Part shown: positions 35,523-44,021 of the stretch, in pieces
How the letters are laid out: every line of letters begins with the position of its first letter
Numbering within the stretch: position 1 is the first letter of the stretch
From: JBJHBP01 sp050485685
GTDB taxonomy: Bacteria; Pseudomonadota; Gammaproteobacteria; Steroidobacterales; Rariloculaceae
Reading direction: 5' to 3'
Length of the DNA: 64,000 nucleotides
NCBI GenBank assembly: GCA_050485685.1
Contig: JBJHBW010000016.1
Location: 9,575-73,574 of the forward strand
Program-made: the position numbers and the translations under genes
Notes under the pieces: model-generated
The model's input: only the letters and a program-made list of their open reading frames with translations
Database searches by the model: none
What the model was told of the DNA's origin: nothing

Positions 35523-36260
35523 TCAGCGCACCGGAGCCGCCGGCCGCGCGAACCCCAGAGGCACCAGCCGCTCGGCGAGTTGGTTCAGCGTGACTCGGGC
35601 GCTGCGGTAGCGTGTGGCCAGCAGCTTCAAACCCTGCCAGCGCGAGGGACGCAACAGGGTTGCAAGGACCGGACCGATTCGCGTGCGGCCCTGCCCGTCC
35701 ACCCATGCGGCGATATCCGCCGGCAGCGTGTCGGCGGCTTCATCGACGATGACCCGGATGACGATGAACGGCACGCCCGCCTCGGCAGCTGCGCGTGCGA
35801 TGGCCGCCGATTCCATGTCAGCCGCAACGGCACCGCTGTTTTCCGCGGCTGACTGCTTGTCGCCGGATGCGTGCAGCACGTGATTCACACTGATGAGATC
35901 GCGACGGTCAGCGGCTGCGGATGTTCCGAGCGCGGCCACGACTTCCCTGCACCAGGCCGCGTCGGTGTTGTGGGCGTCTCCGGCAGCATCCAGGACGCGC
36001 GCCGGGATGACGATGGTGCCGGCACGCAGGTCGCTGACCAGCGCGCCAGCCAGACCCCAGCTGACCAGCGCCGTCGCTCCCCTGTTCGTCGCTGCTTCCA
36101 CAGCGCGCCGCGCGTTAACTCCGCCCTGACCTGTGGTCAGGACCAGCAGGCCGGTCGCTTCGGAGTCACTCGCGCCCTGATCCTGCAGCCTGGCAAGGAG
36201 CGGACGTGATTCGGAGCGCAATGCGGCCAGCACGGCAACGCGCCCGCCATCAGCGGGCAT
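35523..36260 (-). CDS. hpnG: HpnG, adenosylhopane nucleosidase
   Basis: Phosphorylase/nucleosidase of the MTA/SAH family that removes adenine from adenosylhopane to give ribosylhopane, acting after HpnH. Motifs: VAVLAALRSESRPLL at the N-terminus, TTGQGGVNARRAVEA, SWGLAGAL and the substrate segment AADMESAAIARAA with the family glutamate. The ATG at 36260 has GAGG seven bases upstream and overlaps the squalene synthase stop by 11 bases. 245 residues. Confidence 0.92.
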   Translation of the reverse strand: MPADGGRVAVLAALRSESRPLLARLQDQGASDSEATGLLVLTTGQGGVNARRAVEAATNRGATALVSWGLAGALVSDLRAGTIVIPARVLDAAGDAHNTDAAWCREVVAALGTSAAADRRDLISVNHVLHASGDKQSAAENSGAVAADMESAAIARAAAEAGVPFIVIRVIVDEAADTLPADIAAWVDGQGRTRIGPVLATLLRPSRWQGLKLLATRYRSARVTLNQLAERLVPLGFARPAAPVR

Positions 36261-37392
36261 CCAGTCGCCTCGACACCGGCTCAGCCAGAGCACGCGGCAG
36301 GCCGGGTTCGGTCTGCGCCAGCGGCAGACCGTTCGCGACGCGATCGAACATCATGCGCAGCGCCCGATTGCTCATCAGTGTCAGGTTCGTCGTCACGACC
36401 GTCGCCTTGACGGTGCGGCGGGACACCTTGACCTCGGCGCCCGACCGGAACGTGGGATTGCGATGAATCTTGCGCAGCGTCAGCACCGCAAGGCCAATGG
36501 CCCAGAGGCAGAAGCGACGTATACCGACCTCGCGCTTGGGAATGATGCAGGTGTACTGCAGTGCGTTGCGAAGATGGCCGTGAGCGACACCGATGAGCTG
36601 ATTCAGACCTGCCCGAAAAGCTTCGGTGTCGTAAAGCGATTCCAGACGATCGAGACGAAACTGCGGGTCGCCCTGCGGCCCCTCAGTGAACACCGACAAC
36701 GGCAGCCAGCACGCGTTGGCCGGGCGATCGTCCCACATGTCCTTGAGAATGTTGGTCATCTGCAGGCCCTGCCCGAAAGATACGGCCAGACGCATCATTT
36801 CGTCGCGTCGCGGCTTCAGTTCCTCGCAGTGCAGGCAGAACAGCTCCGTCAGCATCTCGCCGACCACACCGGCCACGTAATAGCAGTACGACGCAAGTTC
36901 ATCGAGATCGGCAAGACCGTTCAGGCTGCTGTTGCGCTGAAATTCCGGCATACCGGTGCACATGATGCGCACGCAACGGGTCACCGCATCGCGTTCCTCA
37001 GGCGTGAACCCATGGGTGATTCGAATCACCGTGGCGGCGTTGGCCACCAGATCGCGCTCGTCCGGCAGCACCCTGTCGGACAGCAACGGCAGCAATGCAT
37101 CGGCGAAAGGCTGCGCGTCTTCACCACCTTCCACAACCGCGACGAAACGGCGATGAAACTCCGACTTCTGCGCGTTATCCAGGCCCACGTCGTCCTCTAT
37201 CGTGTCGGCCAGGCGACACAACAGATAGGCGTTGGTAACCACTTCCGCCAGTCGGTCAGGCAACACCGGTATGGTCAGCGCAAATGTGCGCGAGACACCG
37301 GGAAGAATGCCGGACTGATACTGCAGATCTGTCGGATTGGCTGTTGTCGGTCGGCTCGGTTCGGAGTTCACTAATGTGCTCGCGCCGGACAT
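36250..37392 (-). CDS. Squalene synthase, single-enzyme (eukaryote-like) type
   Basis: Makes squalene from two farnesyl diphosphates. The first aspartate motif is DTIEDD (residues 63-68) and the second is DMWDD (218-222). SYCYYVAGVVGEMLTELF (168-185) closely matches the YCHYVAGLVG block of eukaryotic squalene synthases, and DTxEDD is also the eukaryotic form. HpnC/HpnD proteins instead have DDxxDE-type motifs and are about 280 residues, against 380 here. SRTFALTIPVLP opens the domain. It is the first gene of the mevalonate-hopanoid operon. No HpnC or HpnE gene is nearby, consistent with a one-enzyme route. Dehydrosqualene or phytoene as product cannot be fully excluded. Confidence 0.85.
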   Translation of the reverse strand: MSGASTLVNSEPSRPTTANPTDLQYQSGILPGVSRTFALTIPVLPDRLAEVVTNAYLLCRLADTIEDDVGLDNAQKSEFHRRFVAVVEGGEDAQPFADALLPLLSDRVLPDERDLVANAATVIRITHGFTPEERDAVTRCVRIMCTGMPEFQRNSSLNGLADLDELASYCYYVAGVVGEMLTELFCLHCEELKPRRDEMMRLAVSFGQGLQMTNILKDMWDDRPANACWLPLSVFTEGPQGDPQFRLDRLESLYDTEAFRAGLNQLIGVAHGHLRNALQYTCIIPKREVGIRRFCLWAIGLAVLTLRKIHRNPTFRSGAEVKVSRRTVKATVVTTNLTLMSNRALRMMFDRVANGLPLAQTEPGLPRALAEPVSRRLDAR

Positions 37393-37419
37393 GCCGTTTC
37401 GGTGATACGATGACCGGCT

Positions 37420-38328
37420 ATGATAACACGCCCCCCCGCTGAAACATTCTCCGACGCGTTAAGTGCATTACGCGAGCGCGTGGATGCTCGACTGGCCGCG
37501 ACGATAGCAAATCACGACGGCACGCCTGATCGACTCAGGGAAGCCATGGCCTATTCCGTGCTGGGCAGCGGCAAGCGCATACGTCCCCTGCTCGCCTATG
37601 CTTCCGGGCAGCTCTGCGGTCTGCCGGTGGAAAATGTCGATGCCATCGCTGCCTCGGTTGAACTGGTGCACGCCTACTCGCTTGTGCATGATGATCTTCC
37701 CGCCATGGACGACGACGACCTGCGCCGCGGCCGCCCGACCACGCACCGGGCGTTTGACGAGGCCACAGCAATTCTCGCCGGCGATGCGCTTCAGGCACTG
37801 GCATTCGAAATACTGTGCAGCGACGAGGCATTGGTTGCGGCGCCGGAAAGGCAAAGCCGCGTGATCTGCTGTCTCGCACGAGCAGTCGGTCCGGCCGGCA
37901 TGGTGGGCGGACAGATGCTGGACCTTGCGGCAGAAGGTCGTCACGTGGATGAGACTGCGCTGGAGGACATTCACCGTCGCAAGACCGGAGAACTGATTCG
38001 CGCCGCGATCATGATGCCGGCTGAACTGGCGCACCTCCCGGCCGACGAACACGCGCGACTGGATCACTTTGCCAGTGACATCGGGCTGGTGTTCCAGATC
38101 CGCGATGATCTGCTGGAGATCGAAGCCGACACGGAAACCTTGGGCAAGAATGCCGGGTCGGACGCGAGCAACGACAAGTCCACCTATCCGTCACTGCTGG
38201 GCGCCGAAGGTGCACGTCAGCGCGCCGATGACGTGTATCACGCGGCACTGGCTTCGCTGGACGGTTTCGGCAGTCGCGGCGAAGGACTGCGTCAGCTGTC
38301 GGAGTTCATTCTCAAGCGTTCGTACTGA
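37420..38328 (+). CDS. ispA: Farnesyl diphosphate synthase (short-chain polyprenyl synthase)
   Basis: Condenses IPP with DMAPP and GPP to farnesyl diphosphate, the substrate of squalene synthase. The first aspartate-rich motif is HDDLPAMDDDDLRRG, and the second is the DIGLVFQIRDDLLE segment. GKRIRPLLAYASG is the usual diphosphate-binding segment. 302 residues, as in IspA. It is divergent from the squalene synthase gene with only 27 bases between start codons. No Shine-Dalgarno is visible, and a TACGAT -10-like box ends nine bases before the ATG. The message may therefore be nearly leaderless. Confidence 0.95.
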   Translation: MITRPPAETFSDALSALRERVDARLAATIANHDGTPDRLREAMAYSVLGSGKRIRPLLAYASGQLCGLPVENVDAIAASVELVHAYSLVHDDLPAMDDDDLRRGRPTTHRAFDEATAILAGDALQALAFEILCSDEALVAAPERQSRVICCLARAVGPAGMVGGQMLDLAAEGRHVDETALEDIHRRKTGELIRAAIMMPAELAHLPADEHARLDHFASDIGLVFQIRDDLLEIEADTETLGKNAGSDASNDKSTYPSLLGAEGARQRADDVYHAALASLDGFGSRGEGLRQLSEFILKRSY

Positions 38329-38329
38329 A

Positions 38330-38851
38330 TCAGTAGCTGATCAGGCTCGCGACAGGACAATCTCCAAGCTGCTCGCGCCCGTTCAGGAACGCAAGCTCTA
38401 TCAGTACCGTACATCCCGCCACGGTCCCGCTCTGTTTGCGGATCAGGCGACACACGGCGTCCACGGTCCCGCCCGTGGCCAGCAGATCATCCACGATCAG
38501 ATAGCGTTTCCCGGCCTCGATCGCATCGGCATGCACTTCCAGATGGTCGTGACCGTATTCGAGTTCGTAGCGAATGCTGATCGCCTCGCGTGGCAGCTTG
38601 CCGCGTTTTCGCACCAGCTGCATGGGCCAGCCGGTCAGCTGCGTCAGCGCCGCCCCGAAGATGAAACCTCGCGATTCGATGGCCAGGATCACGTCCGGAT
38701 TCCAGGGCCTGGAAGCGTCCGCCATATGCCCGACAGCAGCCCGAAAGCCCTGCGGGTCCGCCACCAGCGGCGTGATGTCCTTGAAAACTATGCCGGGCTT
38801 GGGGAAGTCGGGCACGTCACGAATCAGGGATCTGATGTTTTCCAGCGTCAT
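38330..38851 (-). CDS. apt: Adenine phosphoribosyltransferase
   Basis: Salvages adenine with PRPP to AMP. PRPP-binding motif VDDLLATGGTVDAV; N-terminal IRDVPDFPKPGIVFKDITPL and ESRGFIFGAAL are family hallmarks. The ATG at 38851 (MTLENIRS) is preferred over the frame limit at 38986; 173 residues. It converges on ispA, the stop codons being adjacent. Free adenine released by HpnG could feed this enzyme, though apt is also a general housekeeping gene. Confidence 0.95.
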   Translation of the reverse strand: MTLENIRSLIRDVPDFPKPGIVFKDITPLVADPQGFRAAVGHMADASRPWNPDVILAIESRGFIFGAALTQLTGWPMQLVRKRGKLPREAISIRYELEYGHDHLEVHADAIEAGKRYLIVDDLLATGGTVDAVCRLIRKQSGTVAGCTVLIELAFLNGREQLGDCPVASLISY

Positions 38852-39002
38852 TGCGATCCACCTGCTGCACCGGCGCGCATGATGGCTGCTGCCGAAGCGG
38901 CGGGCAAGCGGCTGAGTCCGTCGCGGTGACACCGGCGATTGCCGCCTTTTACGCTGTGCGCGACAATGCGCGGCCACCCGAACCACCGGAAACGGATTCC
39001 CG

Positions 39003-40238
39003 ATGACTGTCTCTGAATACTGCGTCGCGGGCGCTGTTCGCGCACTGAATGGCGGCAGCCGGCTGCTAGGCAGCTACCGGCACCGCGTCCCGGATCTGGG
39101 CGCCGAGGCTCTGATGAGCGCCGCACGTCGCCGCGCGAAGCTTGAGAACTTTGGTGACTGGCCGATCGAGGCGCCACTGCAGCGACTGCTGGAATCCTAC
39201 GAACGCGAAGCGCATCTGACGATGCTCGGTCGCATCACGGTTCGCGAAATGATCGTCAGCCTGCTCGAGAACCTGCTGCACATGGAGGCCGAACGTGCCG
39301 CCGATCCGGGCATAGCCGATGAGGCCATAGACGCGCCGGTGTTCATCGTAGGTCTGCCGCGCACCGGCACCACACTTCTGCATAATGTCATCACCGAAGA
39401 CCCGGACAATCGCGTCCCGCTGACCTGGGAAGTCATGTATCCGGCCGGCCACGCAGGTGATCCGGCCCGCATGGAACGCGCACGCCGCAAAACAGCAACG
39501 CGGCTGGGATGGGCAGACCTGCTCGCGCCCGAGTTCAAGCGCATTCATCCCATGGCACCCGATTTTCCGCAGGAATGCATTGCGATCACAGCCGGCGTGT
39601 TCATGAGCATCCAGTTCCACACCACGCACAATGTGGCCGCCTATCAGGACTGGTTTGAGCAGGATTCACAGCGTCTCGCAATGGACTTTCACAAGCGCAT
39701 GCTGCAGCACCTGCAGCGGCAACGTCGCGGCGAACGCTGGGTCATGAAGGCGCCAGGCCACCTGTTCGGCCTCGGCGCACTGCTGGAGCGTTATCCGGAC
39801 GCGAAGGTGATACAGACCCACCGGGACCCGCTGCGGGTCATGGCATCCATGGCCAGTCACGCCACTGTGCTGCGTCGCGCGTTCAGCGATCACGCTGATC
39901 CGGTCGCGATCGCGCGGGACTGGGCGGACCGTTGGGCGACGGCCCTGGATGGTTTCCTCGCGACACGCGACCGCGCACCGGCCGGTCAGTTTCTGGACAT
40001 CAACTACGAAGCGATAGAGCGTGATCCGGTACAGACCGTGGAACAAATCTACGATTTCCTGGGTTGGCCCCTCACCGACGAGGCACGTCAGCGCATGCAG
40101 TCATTCCTGACCGCCAATCCAAAGAACAAACATGGCGTGCATCGCTATTCGCTGGAAGAGTACGGACTGAACCGTGAAGCGGAAGCACGCAGGTTTGCCG
40201 CCTATTGCGAACGGTTCAGCATTCCCGTGCGCGCCTGA
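39003..40238 (+). CDS. Sulfotransferase family protein
   Basis: PAPS-dependent sulfotransferase fold, 411 residues. The 5'-phosphosulfate loop is VGLPRTGTTLLHN; the 3'-phosphate region is HRDPLRVMASMASH; a conserved WVMKAPGHL precedes it. The N-terminal 110 residues are helical and not part of the core. This subfamily often sits in lipid or secondary-metabolite contexts, but the acceptor is unknown. It is monocistronic in appearance. Confidence 0.88.
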   Translation: MTVSEYCVAGAVRALNGGSRLLGSYRHRVPDLGAEALMSAARRRAKLENFGDWPIEAPLQRLLESYEREAHLTMLGRITVREMIVSLLENLLHMEAERAADPGIADEAIDAPVFIVGLPRTGTTLLHNVITEDPDNRVPLTWEVMYPAGHAGDPARMERARRKTATRLGWADLLAPEFKRIHPMAPDFPQECIAITAGVFMSIQFHTTHNVAAYQDWFEQDSQRLAMDFHKRMLQHLQRQRRGERWVMKAPGHLFGLGALLERYPDAKVIQTHRDPLRVMASMASHATVLRRAFSDHADPVAIARDWADRWATALDGFLATRDRAPAGQFLDINYEAIERDPVQTVEQIYDFLGWPLTDEARQRMQSFLTANPKNKHGVHRYSLEEYGLNREAEARRFAAYCERFSIPVRA

Positions 40239-40264
40239 GCATCCGCGCACAGGCCGGGCTGTCA

Positions 40265-42118
40265 CTACCAGCCGCAGCTGCGTGTCGCGTTCTCCTGCCG
40301 CAGTCGCGCCATCAGTGGCTCGAAGTAGGCGAGGATGGCGCCGCCGTCCATCTGCCTTGAACCGGTGAACGACTCAAGCGCATCGGGCCAGGGCACAGAA
40401 CGTCCCAGCGCCAGCATCTGCTGGAGGCGCTCGCCCACTTCCCTGTTTCCGTATATGGAACAGCGGTGCAGCGGACCTTCCCACCCGGCGATGCGACAGG
40501 CAGCCTCGTGCAGCTGGAACTGCATGATGAAGGCCAGAAAGTAGCGCAGGTATGGCATGTTGGCCGGAATGTGATATTTCGCGCCCGGATCGAACGCCGC
40601 CGCCGAGCGCTGGACAGGAGGTTCCACCCCCTGATAGCGGTGCCGCAGCTCCCACCATGCCTCGTTATAGCGATCCGGGGTCACTTCGCCGCGAAACACC
40701 TGCCAGCGCCACTGATCCAGCAGCAACGCGAAAGGCAGGAACGCCACCTTGTCCAGCGCCTGCTCCATCAGGAGGTCGAGATCAGCTTCCGGCGGCGGCA
40801 CGTCATCGACAAGGCCCAGCTCGCGCAGGTACTCCGGCGTCACCGACAGTGCGATGAAGTCTCCAATCGCCTCGTGAAAGCCATCGTGCGCGCCTTCACG
40901 AAACAGAAAATCCTGATCGCGGTAGGCACGATAGTAGAAGTTGTGACCGAGCTCATGGTGAACCATCTGGAAGTCATACGCGTTGACCGACATGCACATC
41001 TTGATTCTGAGGTCTTCATCGCCATCGATGGACCACGCGGACGGGTGACAGACCACATCGCGATCCCGTGGCTCGATCAGCAGCGAGCGCTCCCAGAACG
41101 TAGCCGGCAAAGGCTCGAACCCCAATGACACGAAGAACGACTCGGCGGTTTCGGTCATGCGTTGCGGGGTGAAATCGTGCGCCTGCAGCAGCTCGGTAAG
41201 GGCCAGTTCACCGCCGCCACCCTCCAGCGCCACGATGTCGTAGATGTTCAGCCACTGCTGGGCCCACATGTTGCCGAGCAGGTCAGCACGAATCGGCCGG
41301 TCACGCGCCTGAACGGATTCGCCGTAGTAGTCACTCAGACGGTCGCGAACATGACAGTGCAGCTCCTCATACAGGGGCTCGACCTGGCCCCACAAACGCT
41401 GCACTTCGTGCTGCATCTCGACGGCGCTCATCTCGTAGCCGGCAAGCCACAGATCGGCGACGTTCGCGAAACCCATTTCGCGCGCGCCCTCGTTCGCAAT
41501 CTCGACCAGTCGTGCATAACGAGGCGGCATGGCTTCGGCCGCCGTGCGCCAGGCTGACCAGGCCTCGGCGAGCTCGTCCGGATCCCGGGAGCTGTCCATG
41601 ATCGCTTCCAGTTCGCCAAGACCCGTCTCGCGGCCACGGAACGTCACCTGACCGGTTGAATAGGCGGATTCCAGCCAGGCAAGCAGTTCACCAAGCTCCG
41701 CCGCTGCCCCGTCGCTGCCCGGCGCCGGCAGGGGGATCAGCATGCGTACGAAATTCAGCTTGCGGGACAGGACTTGCGGAAGATCCAGGTGTTCGTACCG
41801 ACTGGCTTCAGCGGCAAGGCGGGCCAGCAACTCCGAAGTCTGTGCAGCGGTAGCGGCAGCGAGACGGGTCGTGTCTTCGGTGATGAAATTGGCTCGCACC
41901 CAGTTGACACGGGTCGCGTACTCCCAATGCGCCGCGAGCTCGGCTTCGGCCCTGTCAAGAAACGCCCGCGCATCGTCAACCGTGAGCTGCCGGGCGGCGA
42001 CGGTTGTGTCGGAAGTCTGCTCCGACGTCCCGTCGCTGCAGCCGGCGGTCAGCGCAAGCAAGGCCAGTATCACAGCAGCGGACAGCCGCCCGGCGCAGTC
42101 CTGATAACGCTTTAACAT
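40265..42118 (-). CDS. M2-family peptidyl-dipeptidase lipoprotein (ACE-like)
   Basis: Zinc metallopeptidase of the M2 family, related to angiotensin-converting enzyme. The zinc motif is HHELGH, with the third ligand glutamate in FREGAHDGFHEAIGDFIALS, the family signature. Length 617 is typical of a single ACE domain. A lipoprotein signal with lipobox LTAGC places it in the periplasm or on a membrane. It probably removes C-terminal dipeptides from peptides. No partner genes in the immediate context. Confidence 0.93.
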   Translation of the reverse strand: MLKRYQDCAGRLSAAVILALLALTAGCSDGTSEQTSDTTVAARQLTVDDARAFLDRAEAELAAHWEYATRVNWVRANFITEDTTRLAAATAAQTSELLARLAAEASRYEHLDLPQVLSRKLNFVRMLIPLPAPGSDGAAAELGELLAWLESAYSTGQVTFRGRETGLGELEAIMDSSRDPDELAEAWSAWRTAAEAMPPRYARLVEIANEGAREMGFANVADLWLAGYEMSAVEMQHEVQRLWGQVEPLYEELHCHVRDRLSDYYGESVQARDRPIRADLLGNMWAQQWLNIYDIVALEGGGGELALTELLQAHDFTPQRMTETAESFFVSLGFEPLPATFWERSLLIEPRDRDVVCHPSAWSIDGDEDLRIKMCMSVNAYDFQMVHHELGHNFYYRAYRDQDFLFREGAHDGFHEAIGDFIALSVTPEYLRELGLVDDVPPPEADLDLLMEQALDKVAFLPFALLLDQWRWQVFRGEVTPDRYNEAWWELRHRYQGVEPPVQRSAAAFDPGAKYHIPANMPYLRYFLAFIMQFQLHEAACRIAGWEGPLHRCSIYGNREVGERLQQMLALGRSVPWPDALESFTGSRQMDGGAILAYFEPLMARLRQENATRSCGW

Positions 42119-42203
42119 GCGGCGACTTTAACGCCGACGGTGCTGAGCGCAAAGCATGCTGTCCGCAAACTGTGAATCTCTTTCGCATCCGTGCGAAGCG
42201 GCG

Positions 42204-42614
42204 TCAGTATCCGTAAACACGGACCACGGTCGTTGCCGGCGCCTGATAGACCGGAACCGCCGTCACCGTCGCCCTGCGCATATGTCCCGGTGGCACCATG
42301 CCGCGCCGTGCCAGGCCGGGAGGCCCTGCCACGACAGCCACCGGCGCGTGATAGTGATGCACGTGACGGCTGGCTCGCTTGCGCTTCGGAGCGGCATGCA
42401 CGACCGTCGGGTAATGGACAACCGGATAGTGCACCTGTTGATAGACATGCACCCGGGAATCGCGGCGACTGGAGTAAGCCAGTTCGCCCGCCACGGCACC
42501 GAGAATGGCGCCGCCGACCACATAGCGAAGATGACGGTTATTGTCGGCGTGCGCACTGGCACTGCCAAGTCCGAACAAAGCCAGGGTGGCCAGAAGCATT
42601 GCTTTTCGATTCAT
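42204..42614 (-). CDS. Small exported His/Arg/Val-rich protein
   Basis: The ATG at 42614 with GGAG seven bases upstream gives a 136-residue protein with a signal peptide ending in ASAHAD. A short GGAILGAVAGELA glycine-zipper follows. The remainder is rich in His, Arg, Tyr and Val (VYQQVHYPVVHYP, SRHVHHYHAP). No family is recognised. Similar proteins are often labelled hypothetical or glycine-zipper. Possibly envelope associated. Confidence 0.7.
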   Translation of the reverse strand: MNRKAMLLATLALFGLGSASAHADNNRHLRYVVGGAILGAVAGELAYSSRRDSRVHVYQQVHYPVVHYPTVVHAAPKRKRASRHVHHYHAPVAVVAGPPGLARRGMVPPGHMRRATVTAVPVYQAPATTVVRVYGY

Positions 42615-42749
42615 GACTGCACTCCACGATGGATTCGAGCACAAGGCTAGAGAGCCGTGACTGAACGATCGCTGAACGCCCGCGGGCGCAGTTGTCACAC
42701 AGGGCTGAAATCCGATCAACGAACTCTTTGGAGGTGGGCGTTTGCTGCC

Positions 42750-43964
42750 ATGACGCATCCGCCGCTCTCGGCTACCATGGGCGCCGTGTCGGACACGGAC
42801 ACGGACACGGACACAACCTTGAACGAAGCCGAACCCAGCAGCCCGGTTGGTGAAGCCATGGCACCGCGCATGCCGCGCGTCATGTTCATGACGGCCTGGG
42901 GGGACCGCCCCGAGGTCGCGACCGCCATCGGTCTGGCACGCCGCGGATGCGACGTCCATGTCTGCGCCATGCCCGACAGTCCGAATCTTGGCAAGTTCAG
43001 GGCGGCCGGTCTGCCGATCCTGACCGTACCCATGCGCAAGCGGATCGACTTCGACACGATACGTAGTGTGCGCGCGGCGCTTCGTCAGGGCGGCTTCGAT
43101 GTCCTGCATATGCTGCACAATCGCGCCATCTCGAACGGCCTCATCGCCGCACGCGGCCTTGGGCATCTGAAGCTGATCGCCTACCGGGGCATCGTCGGCA
43201 ATCTGAGCTATCTGGATCCGACATCATGGATGCGTCATCTCAATCCCCGCGTCGATCGCATCGTCTGTGTGGCCGATGCCGTGCGCGACAGCATGCTGGA
43301 AGTGGGCCTGTTCGGCCTGAGGCTGGATCCCGGCAAGGTGGTGACCATACACAAGGGCCATGACCTGGCCTGGTATGACGCGCAACCTGCAGACCTCTCG
43401 CAGTTCGGAGTTCCCGTTGATGCATTCGTAATCGGGTGCATCGCCAACTGGCGTCCGCGCAAGGGACTGGAAGTGCTGCTCAAGGCGTTTGCATCGCTTC
43501 CGGACGATCTGTCCGCACATCTGCTGCTGGCCGGCCGCATGGACAACCCGCGATTTGCCGAGCTGATACGCAATCATCCCTGCTCTGACCGCATTCACAG
43601 TCTCGGCTTTCGCAATGACGCTCCCAGCCTGATCGCCGCCTGCGACGTATCGGTGCTGCCGACCATAAGGCGCGAGGGCCTGCCGAAAACGGTGATCGAA
43701 GCGATGGCCTATGGCGTCACACCCGTCGTCACTGACTGCGGTGGCAGCCCGGAAATCGTCGTGGATGGCGAATGCGGCCTGGTCGTGCCACCCGGTGACC
43801 ATGCAGCCCTGGCTGCCGCACTGCTGGAACTCGGTCGCAACGAGAAGCTGCGTGCGCGGCTGGGACAGGCCGCCCGTCAGCGTATCGCGACCGACTTCAA
43901 CATCGAGCAGACAATCGACAAAACGCTGGCACTGTACCGTTCACTGATCAGCGATCCGCGCTGA
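42750..43964 (+). CDS. GT4-family glycosyltransferase
   Basis: GT-B glycosyltransferase of family 4. VIGCIANWRPRKGLEVLLKAF opens the nucleotide-sugar domain, and the EX7E-like region is PTIRREGLPKTVIEAMAYGVTPVVTDCGGSPEIV. The N-terminal acceptor domain starts at MPRVMFMTAWGDRPEVATAIGLA. The start is uncertain: GTG at 42657, ATG at 42750 and ATG at 42858 are all in frame. The region between the last two encodes a DTDTDTDT run from a hexanucleotide repeat, so the shorter protein (42858) is possible. Probably cell-envelope polysaccharide; the sugar is unknown. Confidence 0.86.
   Translation: MTHPPLSATMGAVSDTDTDTDTTLNEAEPSSPVGEAMAPRMPRVMFMTAWGDRPEVATAIGLARRGCDVHVCAMPDSPNLGKFRAAGLPILTVPMRKRIDFDTIRSVRAALRQGGFDVLHMLHNRAISNGLIAARGLGHLKLIAYRGIVGNLSYLDPTSWMRHLNPRVDRIVCVADAVRDSMLEVGLFGLRLDPGKVVTIHKGHDLAWYDAQPADLSQFGVPVDAFVIGCIANWRPRKGLEVLLKAFASLPDDLSAHLLLAGRMDNPRFAELIRNHPCSDRIHSLGFRNDAPSLIAACDVSVLPTIRREGLPKTVIEAMAYGVTPVVTDCGGSPEIVVDGECGLVVPPGDHAALAAALLELGRNEKLRARLGQAARQRIATDFNIEQTIDKTLALYRSLISDPR
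42788..42814. repeat. Hexanucleotide repeat near the GT4 start
   Basis: Four perfect GGACAC units (42791-42814) preceded by a partial one. They lie between two possible start codons of the GT4 gene and would give an Asp-Thr run if translated. Copy change would not shift frame. Confidence 0.88.
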
Positions 43965-44021
43965 CATTATCGCAACCCTCGCAACAACGGTGAATGATCC
44001 GGTGCTCGATTGCTGCCGTTG

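Noticed and set aside
36250..37392. Phytoene synthase
   Set aside because: Context is mevalonate and hopanoid genes and the motifs fit squalene synthase better; no carotenoid genes are in the window.
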